NCBI GenBank assembly: GCA_040219355.1
Contig: JAVJSN010000010.1
Location: forward strand, 558,001-622,000
Source of the DNA: MH13 sp040219355
GTDB taxonomy: Bacteria; Pseudomonadota; Alphaproteobacteria; Rhizobiales; MH13
Reading direction: 5' to 3'
DNA length: 64,000 bases
Positions 42,942 to 51,937 of the stretch are shown in pieces; position 1 is the first letter of the stretch, and each line of letters begins with the position of its first letter. The notes beneath the pieces were generated by a model, which was not told where the DNA came from, did not search any database, and saw only the letters and a list, made by a program, of their open reading frames with translations. The position numbers and the translations under genes were made by a program.

Positions 42942-44772
42942 TATTGCCTCTGCCTCCTCCGGTGGTTCGGCCGATCCGGACCTGCATACGTCCGACGCGG
43001 CCCGCCGCCGGTTGAAAGCGCGCTACGCATCTGAATTTCGGTTCAAGATGTATGGCATCGCCGCAGTGCTCACTGCCGGGTTCTTTTTGGTTTTGCTTCT
43101 CTCGACGATTGTCGGACAGGCGCTTCCAGCCTTCGTGTCCCACCAAGTGACCATCCCGGTGGACCTAAGCCAAGAGACGCTTGATCCTGACAATCAGGGT
43201 GAAAGCGTTCTGCGCCGCGCCAACTATGACGCCGTGGTGCGCGATGGCATCCGCAGCCTTTATCCGTTTGCTGAAAGCCGGGATGACCGTCGTACGGTTT
43301 CCGGTCTCATTTCATCCGGTTCTGCTGTTCGTGTGCGTGATGCGGTGCTTGCCGATCCCAATGGCACGATCGGGCAAACAAGCTTCACTGTACCGCTCGA
43401 CGACACCGCTGATCTCTATTTCAAGGACCAAGTGTCTGACGAGCGCCGCGTGGTGCCGACCGGCACGGCAACGCCAACCGGAACACAGGGCACCATTCAG
43501 GTTCTCTCCACGGCCAACGATTTTCGTGGATTGTTGGCCGATGTGAAAGACTTTTTGGCGCAAGATGCTGAAGGTGTGGAGCGTGAGTTGGCGGGCAAAG
43601 AACGTTCGTTGGAACGTGCCATTTTGGACTTGGCATCCTATCAAACGCGCCTGCCGGACGTTGCTGAAAGTCGCCGCAACTTCTTCGAAGATCAGATCAA
43701 CATTCTTGAGCGCGGCATTGTCTCGCTTAACCGCGACATAGAAAATCTCACCGCAGAGCTGGCCGACCTGCAGGCGCGTTCGCAGACCGCTGGGGCAGAA
43801 GAGGCGCTTTCAACGGCACTTCCGTCCGTCCTCGTGGAAATCAATGGCGGTGTTGTCAAAGCCTCGCGCATCAGCGCAACGGGCATTGAGGGCGAGGTTA
43901 TCATTCCGCTGCAAAGCACCGCCGCCGCGGTTGGCGAGGCGTGGTCGATCCGCGAAATCGTGCTGCCGGAACGCAACCGCAAGCTCGATGACCGCTCCAT
44001 AGTCTATTTGGACCTTTTGGCCGAACAGGACCGGGTGGAGCGCACGTTTAACACAGTGTTCTTCACCTCTGGCGCAAGCCGCGAAGCAGAGTTGGCGGGT
44101 ATTTGGGGTGCTGTTGTCGGCTCGTTCTTCACGATGATCGTCACGCTGTCGCTGGCCTTCCCATTGGGCGTGGCCGCAGCGATCTACCTGGAAGAATTTG
44201 CGCCGAAAAACCGCTTTACGCAGATCATCGAGGTCAACATCAACAACCTTGCCGCCGTGCCCTCGATCGTGTTCGGTTTGCTGGGTTTGGCGGTCTTCCT
44301 CAACGTGTTCGGCATGCCGCGCTCCGCCCCCATTGTCGGCGGCATGGTACTCGCCTTGATGACGTTGCCGACCATTATCATCGCCTCCCGCGCTGCCCTT
44401 CGGGCTGTTCCCCCATCCATCCGTGAGGGCGCACTGGGCGTTGGTGCATCCAAGCTGCAAACGGTGCTGCACCATGTGCTGCCACTGGCTATGCCTGGCA
44501 TCCTAACTGGTACCATCATTGGTATGGCGCAGGCCTTGGGCGAAACGGCACCGTTGTTGATGATCGGCATGGTTGCCTTCATCGTCGATGTGCCGTCCAC
44601 GCCGTTGGACCCATCCACGGTAATGCCAGTGCAAATCTTCATGTGGGCGGATTTTCCCGAAGTGCTGTTCCGACAGAAAACCTCAGCAGCAATTTTAGTG
44701 CTGTTGGCCTTCCTTATCACCATGAACGCTCTTGCTGTGATCTTGCGCAAGCGCTTTGAGCGGCGCTGGTAA
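42934..44772 (+). CDS. pstA: Phosphate ABC transporter permease PstA with long periplasmic coiled-coil insert
   Basis: The protein has 612 residues from ATG 42934, which overlaps the pstC stop by eight bases; a longer in-frame reading from 42850 is rejected. The first helix is about 40-62. The next 320 residues look periplasmic and include a charged helix with heptad-like pattern (about 197-285, ERELAGKERSLERAILDL and INILERGIVSLNRDIENL). The permease core begins near 389 and carries VPSIVFGLLGLAVF and SIREGALGVGASKLQTVLHHVLPLAMPGI. PstA proteins of Rhizobiales often have an added N-terminal domain (DUF3333, as I recall), but the coiled coil and total length are unusual to me. Confidence 0.9.
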   Translation: MTDIASASSGGSADPDLHTSDAARRRLKARYASEFRFKMYGIAAVLTAGFFLVLLLSTIVGQALPAFVSHQVTIPVDLSQETLDPDNQGESVLRRANYDAVVRDGIRSLYPFAESRDDRRTVSGLISSGSAVRVRDAVLADPNGTIGQTSFTVPLDDTADLYFKDQVSDERRVVPTGTATPTGTQGTIQVLSTANDFRGLLADVKDFLAQDAEGVERELAGKERSLERAILDLASYQTRLPDVAESRRNFFEDQINILERGIVSLNRDIENLTAELADLQARSQTAGAEEALSTALPSVLVEINGGVVKASRISATGIEGEVIIPLQSTAAAVGEAWSIREIVLPERNRKLDDRSIVYLDLLAEQDRVERTFNTVFFTSGASREAELAGIWGAVVGSFFTMIVTLSLAFPLGVAAAIYLEEFAPKNRFTQIIEVNINNLAAVPSIVFGLLGLAVFLNVFGMPRSAPIVGGMVLALMTLPTIIIASRAALRAVPPSIREGALGVGASKLQTVLHHVLPLAMPGILTGTIIGMAQALGETAPLLMIGMVAFIVDVPSTPLDPSTVMPVQIFMWADFPEVLFRQKTSAAILVLLAFLITMNALAVILRKRFERRW

Positions 44773-44816
44773 GCGCGCCTCGTATCGAGTACACGGCACC
44801 CCAAGGAGACATCGCC

Positions 44817-45686
44817 ATGTCGACCACACAAACTGTTCAAGACACCAGTGCTGCGCCAGCCGCGCCGGTTGCTCCACCCAATGGCGATGTCCTGCCAGGA
44901 GGAACCACCATCACTGATGCTCCACCAAAATCGGTCAAAATGAAGGGCGTTGATGTCAACGTTTTCTATGGCGACAAACAGGCTCTTTTCGATATCAACC
45001 TGGATGTCGGCGAGCGTCAGGTCACCTCGCTGATCGGGCCCTCCGGCTGCGGCAAGTCAACCTTTCTGCGGTGTTTGAACCGCATGAATGATACCATCGA
45101 CATCGCGCGGATGGATGGCACGATCACCATTGGCGATCAGGACATTTATGATCCCTCGATCGATGTGGTTGAGTTGCGCGCACGCGTTGGCATGGTGTTT
45201 CAAAAGCCCAACCCGTTTCCCAAATCAATCTTTGAAAACGTGGCCTATGGCCCACGCATTCATGGCCTAGCCGACAACAAGAACGATCTAGAAGAGATCG
45301 TGGTGACGAGCCTGCAAAAGGCCGGCCTTTTTGAAGAGGTCAAAGACCGTTTGGAAGCTCCTGGCACCGGTCTTTCCGGTGGTCAGCAACAGCGCCTTTG
45401 CATCGCCCGCGCCATTGCGACCTCGCCAGAGGTTCTGTTGATGGATGAGCCGTGCTCAGCGCTCGACCCGATTGCGACTGCCAAGGTGGAAGAACTGATC
45501 GACGAGCTGCGCGAGAATTACACCATCGTCATCGTCACCCACTCCATGCAGCAAGCTGCACGCGTTTCGCAGCGCACAGCGTTCTTCCATTTGGGCGTTT
45601 TGGTTGAGGTTGGCGCGACCGATCAGATTTTCACCAATCCGCGCGATAGCCGTACCCGCGATTATATCACAGGGCGTTTTGGTTGA
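44817..45686 (+). CDS. pstB: Phosphate ABC transporter ATPase PstB
   Basis: The protein has 289 residues. Walker A is GPSGCGKST, the signature LSGGQQQRLCIARA, Walker B VLLMDEPCSALDP, and the PstB-specific CLNRMND and KPNPFPKSIFENVAYGPR are present. An extra 40-residue Ala/Pro/Thr-rich lead precedes the ATPase fold. AAGGAG at about 44803 is the ribosome site. It drives the PstCA channel and, with PhoU, links transport to PhoR signalling. Confidence 0.96.
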   Translation: MSTTQTVQDTSAAPAAPVAPPNGDVLPGGTTITDAPPKSVKMKGVDVNVFYGDKQALFDINLDVGERQVTSLIGPSGCGKSTFLRCLNRMNDTIDIARMDGTITIGDQDIYDPSIDVVELRARVGMVFQKPNPFPKSIFENVAYGPRIHGLADNKNDLEEIVVTSLQKAGLFEEVKDRLEAPGTGLSGGQQQRLCIARAIATSPEVLLMDEPCSALDPIATAKVEELIDELRENYTIVIVTHSMQQAARVSQRTAFFHLGVLVEVGATDQIFTNPRDSRTRDYITGRFG

Positions 45687-45753
45687 TCGGAGCCGGCACA
45701 CTATCTGTGGTAGGATTTACCGCACTTTTTGTTGGCTCTGAAGGAGCTTTTGA

Positions 45754-46473
45754 ATGACCAAACATATTGTCACCGCCTTTGACACCGATTTGCGCGATCT
45801 CTTGCTGGAGCTTGCGCAGATGGCCGGTTGGGCCGAACGCTCTGTGGAACTTGCCGTTGATGCTTTGATGACCGGTGCGCGGGATGAAGCTGAACGCGTG
45901 ATCGCCGATGATGATCGCGTCGATGAGGCCGACCGCAAGATCGAGAGCGATGCGGTTCTGCTTATCGCGCGACGTCAACCAATGGGCGATGATTTGCGCG
46001 TGATCGTTTCATCCATGCGTGTCAGCCAGGACTTGGAACGCGTTGGAGACCTGGCCAAGAACATCGCCAAACGTGCATTGATCATCGATGGCACCATTCA
46101 GCAGCGGACCTTGGCGCATGGGGTCGATAACCTTTCGCGCTTGGTGCTCGGCCAGCTGAAACGCTCGATTGAGGCGTTTGTGGAACGTGACACCACCAAA
46201 GCTGAAGACGTGTGGCGCCACGATGCCGAGGTGGACGCACTCTACACCTCACTGTTCCGCGAACTTTTAACCTACATGATGGAGGATCCACGCAATATTT
46301 CCTCCTGCACGCATTTGCTCTTCTGCGCCAAAAATTTGGAGCGTATCGGCGACCACGCCACCAACATTGCAGAACGTGCGATCTATACGCGCACCGGTGA
46401 AATGATGACCACCAATCGTCCAAAACAGGATGAGCTTAGCACCACCTTGTCCAAACCAAATCGGCCCAATTGA
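45754..46473 (+). CDS. phoU: Phosphate signalling complex protein PhoU
   Basis: This 239-residue, all-helical protein is built of two three-helix repeats. The metal-binding E/DxxxD motifs are seen in DRKIESDAVLLIARRQPMGDDLR and in HLLFCAKNLERIGDHATNIAERAIY. It restrains PhoR when phosphate is plentiful. GAAGGAG precedes ATG 45754. It lies 67 bases after pstB and 19 before phoB. Confidence 0.94.
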   Translation: MTKHIVTAFDTDLRDLLLELAQMAGWAERSVELAVDALMTGARDEAERVIADDDRVDEADRKIESDAVLLIARRQPMGDDLRVIVSSMRVSQDLERVGDLAKNIAKRALIIDGTIQQRTLAHGVDNLSRLVLGQLKRSIEAFVERDTTKAEDVWRHDAEVDALYTSLFRELLTYMMEDPRNISSCTHLLFCAKNLERIGDHATNIAERAIYTRTGEMMTTNRPKQDELSTTLSKPNRPN

Positions 46474-46492
46474 GTAACGCTGGAGGCAATTC

Positions 46493-47209
46493 GTGCAACC
46501 AAGCATCCTGATCGTTGAGGATGAAGCGCCGCTTGTGGAGCTTCTGAAATACAACATCGAGGCCCTTGGCTATGATGTTGATGTGGCCATGCGCGGTGAC
46601 GATGCAGAAACACGTTTGCAAGAACGCAGCTTCGATCTCATTTTGCTCGATTGGATGTTGCCTGGTTTGTCTGGCATTGAGTTGTGCCGCCGTATTCGCT
46701 CTCGGGCGCAAACCAGTTCGACCCCGATCATCATGCTGACCGCGCGCGGAGAAGAGGGCGAGCGTGTGCGCGGTCTCACGACTGGCGCTGATGACTATGT
46801 CGTCAAACCCTTTTCCATTCCCGAACTGGCAGCCCGCATCAAAGCGCTTCTGCGTCGCAGCAGCCCGGAGCTGATCACCAATGCTCTGATGGTTGGTGAT
46901 ATTGAGCTGGATCGCGAGACCCATCGGGTTCGCCGGCAGGATCGCGAGATCCATCTGGGACCGACCGAGTTCCGGTTGCTGGAATTTTTGATGCGCACAC
47001 CTGGCCGTGTTTATTCACGCGAGCAGTTGCTCAACGGCGTGTGGGGGCATGATGTCTATGTCGATGACCGCACGGTTGATGTGCACATTGGCCGTTTGCG
47101 AAAAGCGATCAACAGGGGCCGTGCCCGAGATCCCATTCGCACAGTGCGCGGCGCGGGCTACGCGTTTGATGACCGTTTTCAGGAAAGCACAACGCGCCAA
47201 ACGGGATGA
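46493..47209 (+). CDS. phoB: Phosphate regulon response regulator PhoB
   Basis: The protein has 238 residues. The receiver domain has D53 (LILLDWMLPG) as phosphorylation site, acidic E9/D10, and K in DDYVVKPF. The winged-helix DNA-binding domain (about 135-225: HLGPTEFRLLEFLM, DDRTVDVHIGRLRKAI) binds Pho boxes such as those at 40212-40251. GTG 46493 is preceded by GGAGG. The last 64 coding bases are part of a 68-base tandem duplication; the second copy lies just after the gene. Confidence 0.95.
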   Translation: MQPSILIVEDEAPLVELLKYNIEALGYDVDVAMRGDDAETRLQERSFDLILLDWMLPGLSGIELCRRIRSRAQTSSTPIIMLTARGEEGERVRGLTTGADDYVVKPFSIPELAARIKALLRRSSPELITNALMVGDIELDRETHRVRRQDREIHLGPTEFRLLEFLMRTPGRVYSREQLLNGVWGHDVYVDDRTVDVHIGRLRKAINRGRARDPIRTVRGAGYAFDDRFQESTTRQTG

Positions 47210-47213
47210 GGCT
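47146..47213 (+). repeat. Tandem duplication of phoB 3' end, first copy
   Basis: This 68-base unit covers the end of phoB and its stop codon. It matches 47241-47308 with four mismatches (47155, 47185, 47205, 47206), at an offset of 95 bases. Confidence 0.9.
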
Positions 47214-47240
47214 CAAGCGCCCGCACAGGTCAAAGATGTG

Positions 47241-47308
47241 GCGCGGCGCAGGCTACGCGTTTGATGACCGTTTTCAGGACAGCACAACGCGCCAAACGGC
47301 GTGAGGCT
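47241..47308 (+). pseudogene. Second copy of phoB 3' end (fragment)
   Basis: This is a non-translated copy of the last 22 or so codons of phoB, about 94 % identical to 47146-47213. The frame and stop are preserved (TGA at 47302-47304), but no start or upstream domain is present. The 27 bases between copies are unrelated. Confidence 0.85.
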
Positions 47309-47387
47309 AAACGCAAAACACGCCAATCTGCTTGAAAGCCAAGCAAGGCGGCGCGTTTCAAAGTGCGTTTCGGCGTAGCGTGTGCGC

Positions 47388-47924
47388 TTAGCGGTTCCGT
47401 CGGCGTTCGTTGGGCGCCTGGAAGGCGACGCCGCAGTGATATTCGCAATAGGGCTGTGCATCGAGCGCCGAGCGGCCGCAGAAATGGAAATCATCGTTCA
47501 TCGGATCGCCCACTGGCCAACGGCAAGTGTCTTCCTTGAGTTCCTGGATGGAGAGTTTCGGGCTTTCTCCCACCAACACCAAGTCCACTTGGCCGCGCGC
47601 AACCGGCGCTTGTTCCAACGTGGCGACAGCCATCTCGTCAGACTTCAGGGCTGTCGCGCCGACAGACATACCGCCGCCGCCAACACGAGAGGCTGTCGTG
47701 CTGCGCCGTGGCCGTGACGCGCCCGATGAGGGTGCACGTGGCTTGCGAGCGCGCGGTGTGGCAGTGGCCGTTGGCTTGCCTCGGCCAGAAAGGCCAAGCC
47801 GGTGCACCTTGCCGATCACGGCATTGCGGGTGACATCGCCCAATGCCGCTGCGATCTGGCTTGCGCTCGATCCGCCCAACCACATTGTCTTCAACACGTC
47901 TACCCGCTCATCAGTCCATGCCAT
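47388..47924 (-). CDS. gcrA: GcrA family cell cycle regulator
   Basis: The protein has 178 residues. The N-terminus MAWTDERVDVLKTMWLGGSSASQIAAALG and TRNAVIGKVHRLGLSGRGKP is the GcrA DNA-binding domain. A Pro/Ala/Arg-rich linker (about 55-95) follows, then the sigma-70-contacting C-terminus with a Cys/His pattern (CRWPVGDP, FHFCGR, PYCEYHC). The start is ATG 47924, with GGAGG at a good distance, not the in-frame ATG at 47975. In Caulobacter and relatives GcrA activates promoters methylated by CcrM. It is convergent with phoB. Confidence 0.94.
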   Translation of the reverse strand: MAWTDERVDVLKTMWLGGSSASQIAAALGDVTRNAVIGKVHRLGLSGRGKPTATATPRARKPRAPSSGASRPRRSTTASRVGGGGMSVGATALKSDEMAVATLEQAPVARGQVDLVLVGESPKLSIQELKEDTCRWPVGDPMNDDFHFCGRSALDAQPYCEYHCGVAFQAPNERRRNR

Positions 47925-48449
47925 TGCTTGCTTCCTCCGCACATGCAGCGCCACCCAAATTTGGATTTGCGCCAACCCGCCCCATTACCAATGTCTGCGT
48001 TCACCGATGACGCATAAGCAGGCAAAAGGAAGCCGCGCACACACCAGGGTCTTCTATCCCCGGCAAGCGTAGCCCAGTTGTTTGCCAAATCTTCGGTGAA
48101 CAGCCACCACATCTCGTGGCCCTCGCCATTAGAGCTACACCAGTGGTTGAATCGGTGACAAGAGTCGTTGGTTAAAAAAAAGTGAACAAGATCGGGTCTT
48201 TCCGGGGAAAACATCCGGTTTCTTGAGTCGTTAGAAGGACTTAGAATTTGACAGCAGAGCGAAAAAAAATGTTAGACAAAAGGTGTTCGGCCCGCACAGG
48301 GCCGTTTCTTTTTTGGGCCGACGTTGGACCTGCCGTTGGGTTAGGTGAAATTCAACGCTCCGCGCTCACCTGTTAGTAACAAAACGGCATAATCACGCAC
48401 CGTTGGTGCGCAGTCCGTATTTAATGGCCCGCAAAGGGGGCATGTATCC
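47925..48449. other. Long intergenic region between gcrA and argD
   Basis: This 525-base gap between divergent genes holds no gene I recognise. It contains a clear intrinsic terminator on the plus strand (48288-48314), a hairpin CGCACC-GTT-GGTGCG at 48396-48410 just before argD, A-rich runs at about 48174 and 48262, and the 8-mer GAGTCGTT twice (near 48162 and 48225). A terminator this far from any upstream plus-strand gene suggests a short non-coding transcript or an attenuated argD leader. A 35-codon reading frame (48269-48376) spans the terminator but has no good ribosome site. Confidence 0.5.
48288..48314 (+). terminator. Intrinsic terminator upstream of argD
   Basis: CGGCCC (48288-48293) and GGGCCG (48299-48304) form a 6-bp GC stem with a 5-base loop, followed at once by TTTCTTTTTT (48305-48314). 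It points toward argD, 136 bases before its start, with no plus-strand gene upstream for which it could serve. Confidence 0.75.
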
Positions 48450-49685
48450 ATGGCGCAGTCTCTGCCTGATCAGCAAACACCATCCACCACCGATCCGGAT
48501 AACAATCCCTTGTTCGGCACCTACAACCGCACACCACAAACTTTTGTGCGCGGGCAAGGCGTTTGGCTGTTTGATCAGGATGGTCGACGTTACATGGATT
48601 TCGTCTCCGGCATTGCGGTCAACGCACTGGGTCATGCGCATCCCCATTTGGTGGAGGCGATCAAAAGCCAGGCGGAGAAGCTCTGGCACACGTCGAACCT
48701 ATTCCAGATTGATGGCGGCAAACGTCTCGCTCAGCGGCTTTGCGATGAGACGTTCGCTGAAAAAGTGTTCTTCACCAATTCCGGCGCTGAAGCATTGGAA
48801 TGCGCGATCAAGACAGCGCGGCGCTACCACTACAATCAGGGTCAGCCTGAGCGGGTGAACATCATCACCTTCCAGGGTGCCTTTCATGGTCGCACGCTGG
48901 CAACCATCGCTGCTGGCGGCAACCCAGCCTATTTGGAAGGCTTCGGTCCAGCGGCGCCGGGTTTTGAAAACTTGGCTTTCGGCGATCATGATGCGCTCAA
49001 CGCGGCGATTGCGCGCGAGGATTGCGCAGCGGTTCTGATCGAGCCGATCCAGGGCGAGGGCGGTGTCCGTTCGGTCCCTGATCAGTGCCTGCGTGGCCTG
49101 CGTGATGCCTGTGACAAGCATGGCGTGCTTCTGATCCTGGACGAGGTGCAAACCGGTGTTGGTCGGTCCGGTCACCTGTTTGTTCATCAGCGCGTCGGGT
49201 TTGAGCCGGACATCATGGCAGTCGCCAAAGGTATCGGCGGTGGCTTCCCCCTCGGTGCATGCCTTGCGACCGCGTCGGTTGCTGCTGGCATGGTGCCGGG
49301 CACCCATGGCACCACCTATGGCGGCAATCCGATGGCGATGGCCGCTGGTAACGCAGTTTTGGATGTGGTGTTGGAAGAGGGTTTCCTGGAAACCGTTCAG
49401 GCCCGCGCCCGAGATCTCACCCAAAGTCTGGGTGCGCTGATCGACCTTTACCCTGACATCTTCACAGCTGTGCGTGGTCAGGGCCTGCTGATGGGCTTGA
49501 AGTGCGCGGTCCCTGTTGCTGATGTTGTGGCAACGGCCCGTGAAAAGGGCCTGCTTCTGGTGGGTGCCGGTGACAATGTGGTTCGTCTTTTGCCGCCATT
49601 GATCGTCACGCGAGACGATATCGCCTTTGCCATGGACGCGCTGGAAGAAGCCGCGCGCCAGCTCGACGATCAGCGCCAGTCCTGA
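48450..49685 (+). CDS. argD: Acetylornithine aminotransferase
   Basis: This 411-residue class III aminotransferase acts in arginine synthesis. Landmarks are YMDFVSGIAVNALGHAHP, FFTNSGAEALECAIK, FHGRTLATIAA, LDEVQTGVGRSG and the PLP lysine K260 in AVAKGIGGGFPLG. AAGGGGG at about 48434 is the ribosome site for ATG 48450. The operon argD-argF-hslO follows with short gaps, as is usual in Rhizobiales. Succinylornithine or other 4-/5-aminotransferase activity is possible as a side function. Confidence 0.93.
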   Translation: MAQSLPDQQTPSTTDPDNNPLFGTYNRTPQTFVRGQGVWLFDQDGRRYMDFVSGIAVNALGHAHPHLVEAIKSQAEKLWHTSNLFQIDGGKRLAQRLCDETFAEKVFFTNSGAEALECAIKTARRYHYNQGQPERVNIITFQGAFHGRTLATIAAGGNPAYLEGFGPAAPGFENLAFGDHDALNAAIAREDCAAVLIEPIQGEGGVRSVPDQCLRGLRDACDKHGVLLILDEVQTGVGRSGHLFVHQRVGFEPDIMAVAKGIGGGFPLGACLATASVAAGMVPGTHGTTYGGNPMAMAAGNAVLDVVLEEGFLETVQARARDLTQSLGALIDLYPDIFTAVRGQGLLMGLKCAVPVADVVATAREKGLLLVGAGDNVVRLLPPLIVTRDDIAFAMDALEEAARQLDDQRQS

Positions 49686-49738
49686 CGGCGGCGTGCAAAC
49701 CTCCCTATTCTCTATTTCCAGCAACCGAGCTGAAACCA

Positions 49739-50653
49739 ATGACCCGTCATTTTCTTGATATTGATGCCCTTTCCACCGGCACCTTTGAAGCCATTCTTGC
49801 CGATGGTCACGCTCGCAAACGTGCGCAGAAAGCTGGCACCACCGACAAGCCGCTGGATGGCAAGGTGCTGGCGTTGGTGTTCGAGCAGCCATCCTTGCGT
49901 ACGCGCGTCTCGTTCGATGTCGGGATGCGCCAGCTTGGCGGCGAGACGTTGATGGTCACGGGCGCCGAGATCGAACTAGGCCAGCGCGAAAGCGTGCACG
50001 ATACGGCCAAGGTGCTCTCGCGCATGGTCGATGCGATCATGATCCGCACCCTTGACCATGATCTATTGGCCGGCCTTGCTGAACATGCCACGGTTCCAGT
50101 GATCAACGGCCTGACCAAGGTCTCGCACCCGTGCCAGGTGATGGCCGACATTATGACATATCAGGAGCATCGCGGATCGTTGGCTGGCAAACGCGTCATG
50201 TGGTCCGGCGATACCAACAATGTGCTGGCAAGCTGGATCCACGCTGCCACCCATATCGACATGACCATCGTGGTCGCAACGCCTCCGGAAATGGCACTGG
50301 ATGCGGATGTTGTGGCCAAAGCCCATGCCGCCGGTGCCAAGCTGGAAGTAACGACCGATGCGGAAGCTGCCGCCGATGGCGCTGATCTGATCATTACCGA
50401 CACGTGGGTTTCCATGGGCGATGATCAGGCGCAGCGACGCCACAACTTGCTCGGCCCTTACCAAGTGAACGACCGGCTGATGGCCCAAGCCAACCCCGAT
50501 GCCTTGTTCATGCACTGCTTGCCAGCCCACCGCGAGGAGGAGGTCACTGCAAGCGTTATCGATGGTCCGCAGTCGGTGGTGTTTGACGAGGCTGAAAACC
50601 GCCTTCACGCCCAAAAAGGCGTGCTCGCCTGGTGCTTCGGTCTGGTGGAATAG
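49739..50653 (+). CDS. argF: Ornithine carbamoyltransferase
   Basis: This 304-residue enzyme makes citrulline from ornithine and carbamoyl phosphate. The carbamoyl-phosphate site SLRTR is at 52-56, HPCQVMAD follows (near 130), and the ornithine site includes DTWVSMGD and HCLPAHREEEV near the C-terminus. It lies 53 bases after argD in the same direction. It competes for ornithine with the decarboxylase at 4792-5925. Confidence 0.95.
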   Translation: MTRHFLDIDALSTGTFEAILADGHARKRAQKAGTTDKPLDGKVLALVFEQPSLRTRVSFDVGMRQLGGETLMVTGAEIELGQRESVHDTAKVLSRMVDAIMIRTLDHDLLAGLAEHATVPVINGLTKVSHPCQVMADIMTYQEHRGSLAGKRVMWSGDTNNVLASWIHAATHIDMTIVVATPPEMALDADVVAKAHAAGAKLEVTTDAEAAADGADLIITDTWVSMGDDQAQRRHNLLGPYQVNDRLMAQANPDALFMHCLPAHREEEVTASVIDGPQSVVFDEAENRLHAQKGVLAWCFGLVE

Positions 50654-50769
50654 CAGTTCTCCTGCGGCTCTGACCCCATGGGTTGGATTCCCGCACAAGA
50701 TACTTATGTATAGCGCCGACAGCGCGCAGCCGTTCTGCTGTGCCTCCCCCTTATGATACGAGACATCCC

Positions 50770-51825
50770 ATGACACCGAACCCACCTTCATCCGGCGGGA
50801 ACGATCCTGTCCGGCTTTCCACAGCACCTTCGGGCGCAACCTCGCGTGCACCTGCCAGCTTCCATGCCGGTGATGACGATCACGTCATGCCGTTTGCGGT
50901 GGAAGAGCTGGATGTTCGTGGCCGCGTCATTCGCCTTGGCGGCGCCATTGATGATCTGCTTGATCGTCATGATTACCCACAGCCTGTTGCTCGCTTGCTT
51001 GCCGAGATGGTGTCGCTGACCCTGCTTCTGGGCACGGCCCTGAAATTCGATGGCCGCTTCATCGTGCAGGCGCAGGGCAACGGCCCTGTATCCCTTCTGG
51101 TGGTCGATTTCCAAACGCCCGATGCTGTGCGTGCCATGGCACGGTTTGACGACGCACGTCTGGAAGAAGCCGTTGCTGCTGGTCAAACCGAGCCTGCAGA
51201 ACTACTGGGCGAAGGGCATCTCGCGCTGACGGTTGATCAAGGCACGCACATGAACCGCTATCAGGGCGTCGTGGCCATGCAAGGCAATAGCCTTGAGGAA
51301 ATGGCGCAGGCTTACTTTCTGCAATCAGAGCAGATTCCAACACTTGTGCGCCTTGCTGTGGCGCAGAGCGTGGATCGCGGAGATGCGGGCAAGGCCAAAT
51401 GGCGTGCTGGCGGTTTTCTCGCCCAGTATCTGCCACGCGACACGAGCCAGCTTCCAGTGCACGATTTGCATCCCGGTGATGATCCAAGTGGCGAAACTGG
51501 CACCGATAGTTCGGTCGATCAACCCGATCTTTGGCGCGAAGCTGAAGCTCTGATTGGCACCATCGAAGCAGCAGAATTGGTTGATCCGCAGGTCGGATCC
51601 GATCAGCTGCTTTTCCGGCTGTTTCATGAGCGTGGCGTGCGTGTTTTTGAGGGCATGCCGGTGCGTGAGAGCTGCACCTGCTCGACTGAGCGCGTCCAAA
51701 CCACGGTCAAAACCTTCGGGGACAATCCCGATGAGGGTATGATCAAGGGTGGAGCGATTGAGGTGACGTGCGAGTTTTGCTCCAAGCAATATCGCTTTGA
51801 TCCGACCACATATGAAGCGCTCTAG
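50770..51825 (+). CDS. hslO: Redox-regulated chaperone Hsp33
   Basis: The protein has 351 residues. The N-terminal substrate-binding domain (about 40-230) precedes a linker and the C-terminal zinc site CTC (about 302) plus CEFC (about 333), whose oxidation activates the holdase. A 35-residue Pro/Ser-rich lead is extra relative to E. coli. ATG 50770 (MTPNPPSS) is used; an in-frame start at 50683 would add 29 residues without support. It is the last gene of argD-argF-hslO. Confidence 0.93.
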   Translation: MTPNPPSSGGNDPVRLSTAPSGATSRAPASFHAGDDDHVMPFAVEELDVRGRVIRLGGAIDDLLDRHDYPQPVARLLAEMVSLTLLLGTALKFDGRFIVQAQGNGPVSLLVVDFQTPDAVRAMARFDDARLEEAVAAGQTEPAELLGEGHLALTVDQGTHMNRYQGVVAMQGNSLEEMAQAYFLQSEQIPTLVRLAVAQSVDRGDAGKAKWRAGGFLAQYLPRDTSQLPVHDLHPGDDPSGETGTDSSVDQPDLWREAEALIGTIEAAELVDPQVGSDQLLFRLFHERGVRVFEGMPVRESCTCSTERVQTTVKTFGDNPDEGMIKGGAIEVTCEFCSKQYRFDPTTYEAL

Positions 51826-51838
51826 CGAGACGGACGAC

Positions 51839-51882
51839 GAGGTCGGCCAAACCCAACAGTTTGTCCGACCTCGGTTTGTTTG
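51839..51882 (+). terminator. Intrinsic terminator after hslO
   Basis: GAGGTCGG (51839-51846) pairs with CCGACCTC (51865-51872), extended inside by CAAA/TTTG after one mismatch, with an 8-base loop. A T-rich tail (GGTTTGTTTG, 51873-51882) follows. It closes the argD-argF-hslO operon. Confidence 0.8.
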
Positions 51883-51937
51883 CGGCAAGATGACCAATCT
51901 TTAACTGAAGCTTTGACAGCATCTGTGGCAGGGTTAG

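Noticed and set aside
48248..48277. Promoter with TTGACA and TTAGAC boxes before argD
   Set aside because: Its start point would lie a few bases before the terminator stem at 48288, giving a transcript too short to be useful; the -10 is also poor.
48269..48376. 35-codon leader peptide before argD
   Set aside because: No ribosome site and no run of arginine codons; it reads through the terminator stem by chance.
48699..49892. A 397-codon minus-strand open frame opposite argD and argF
   Set aside because: It mirrors two clearly recognised genes, has no family resemblance, and long antisense frames are common in GC-rich coding DNA.
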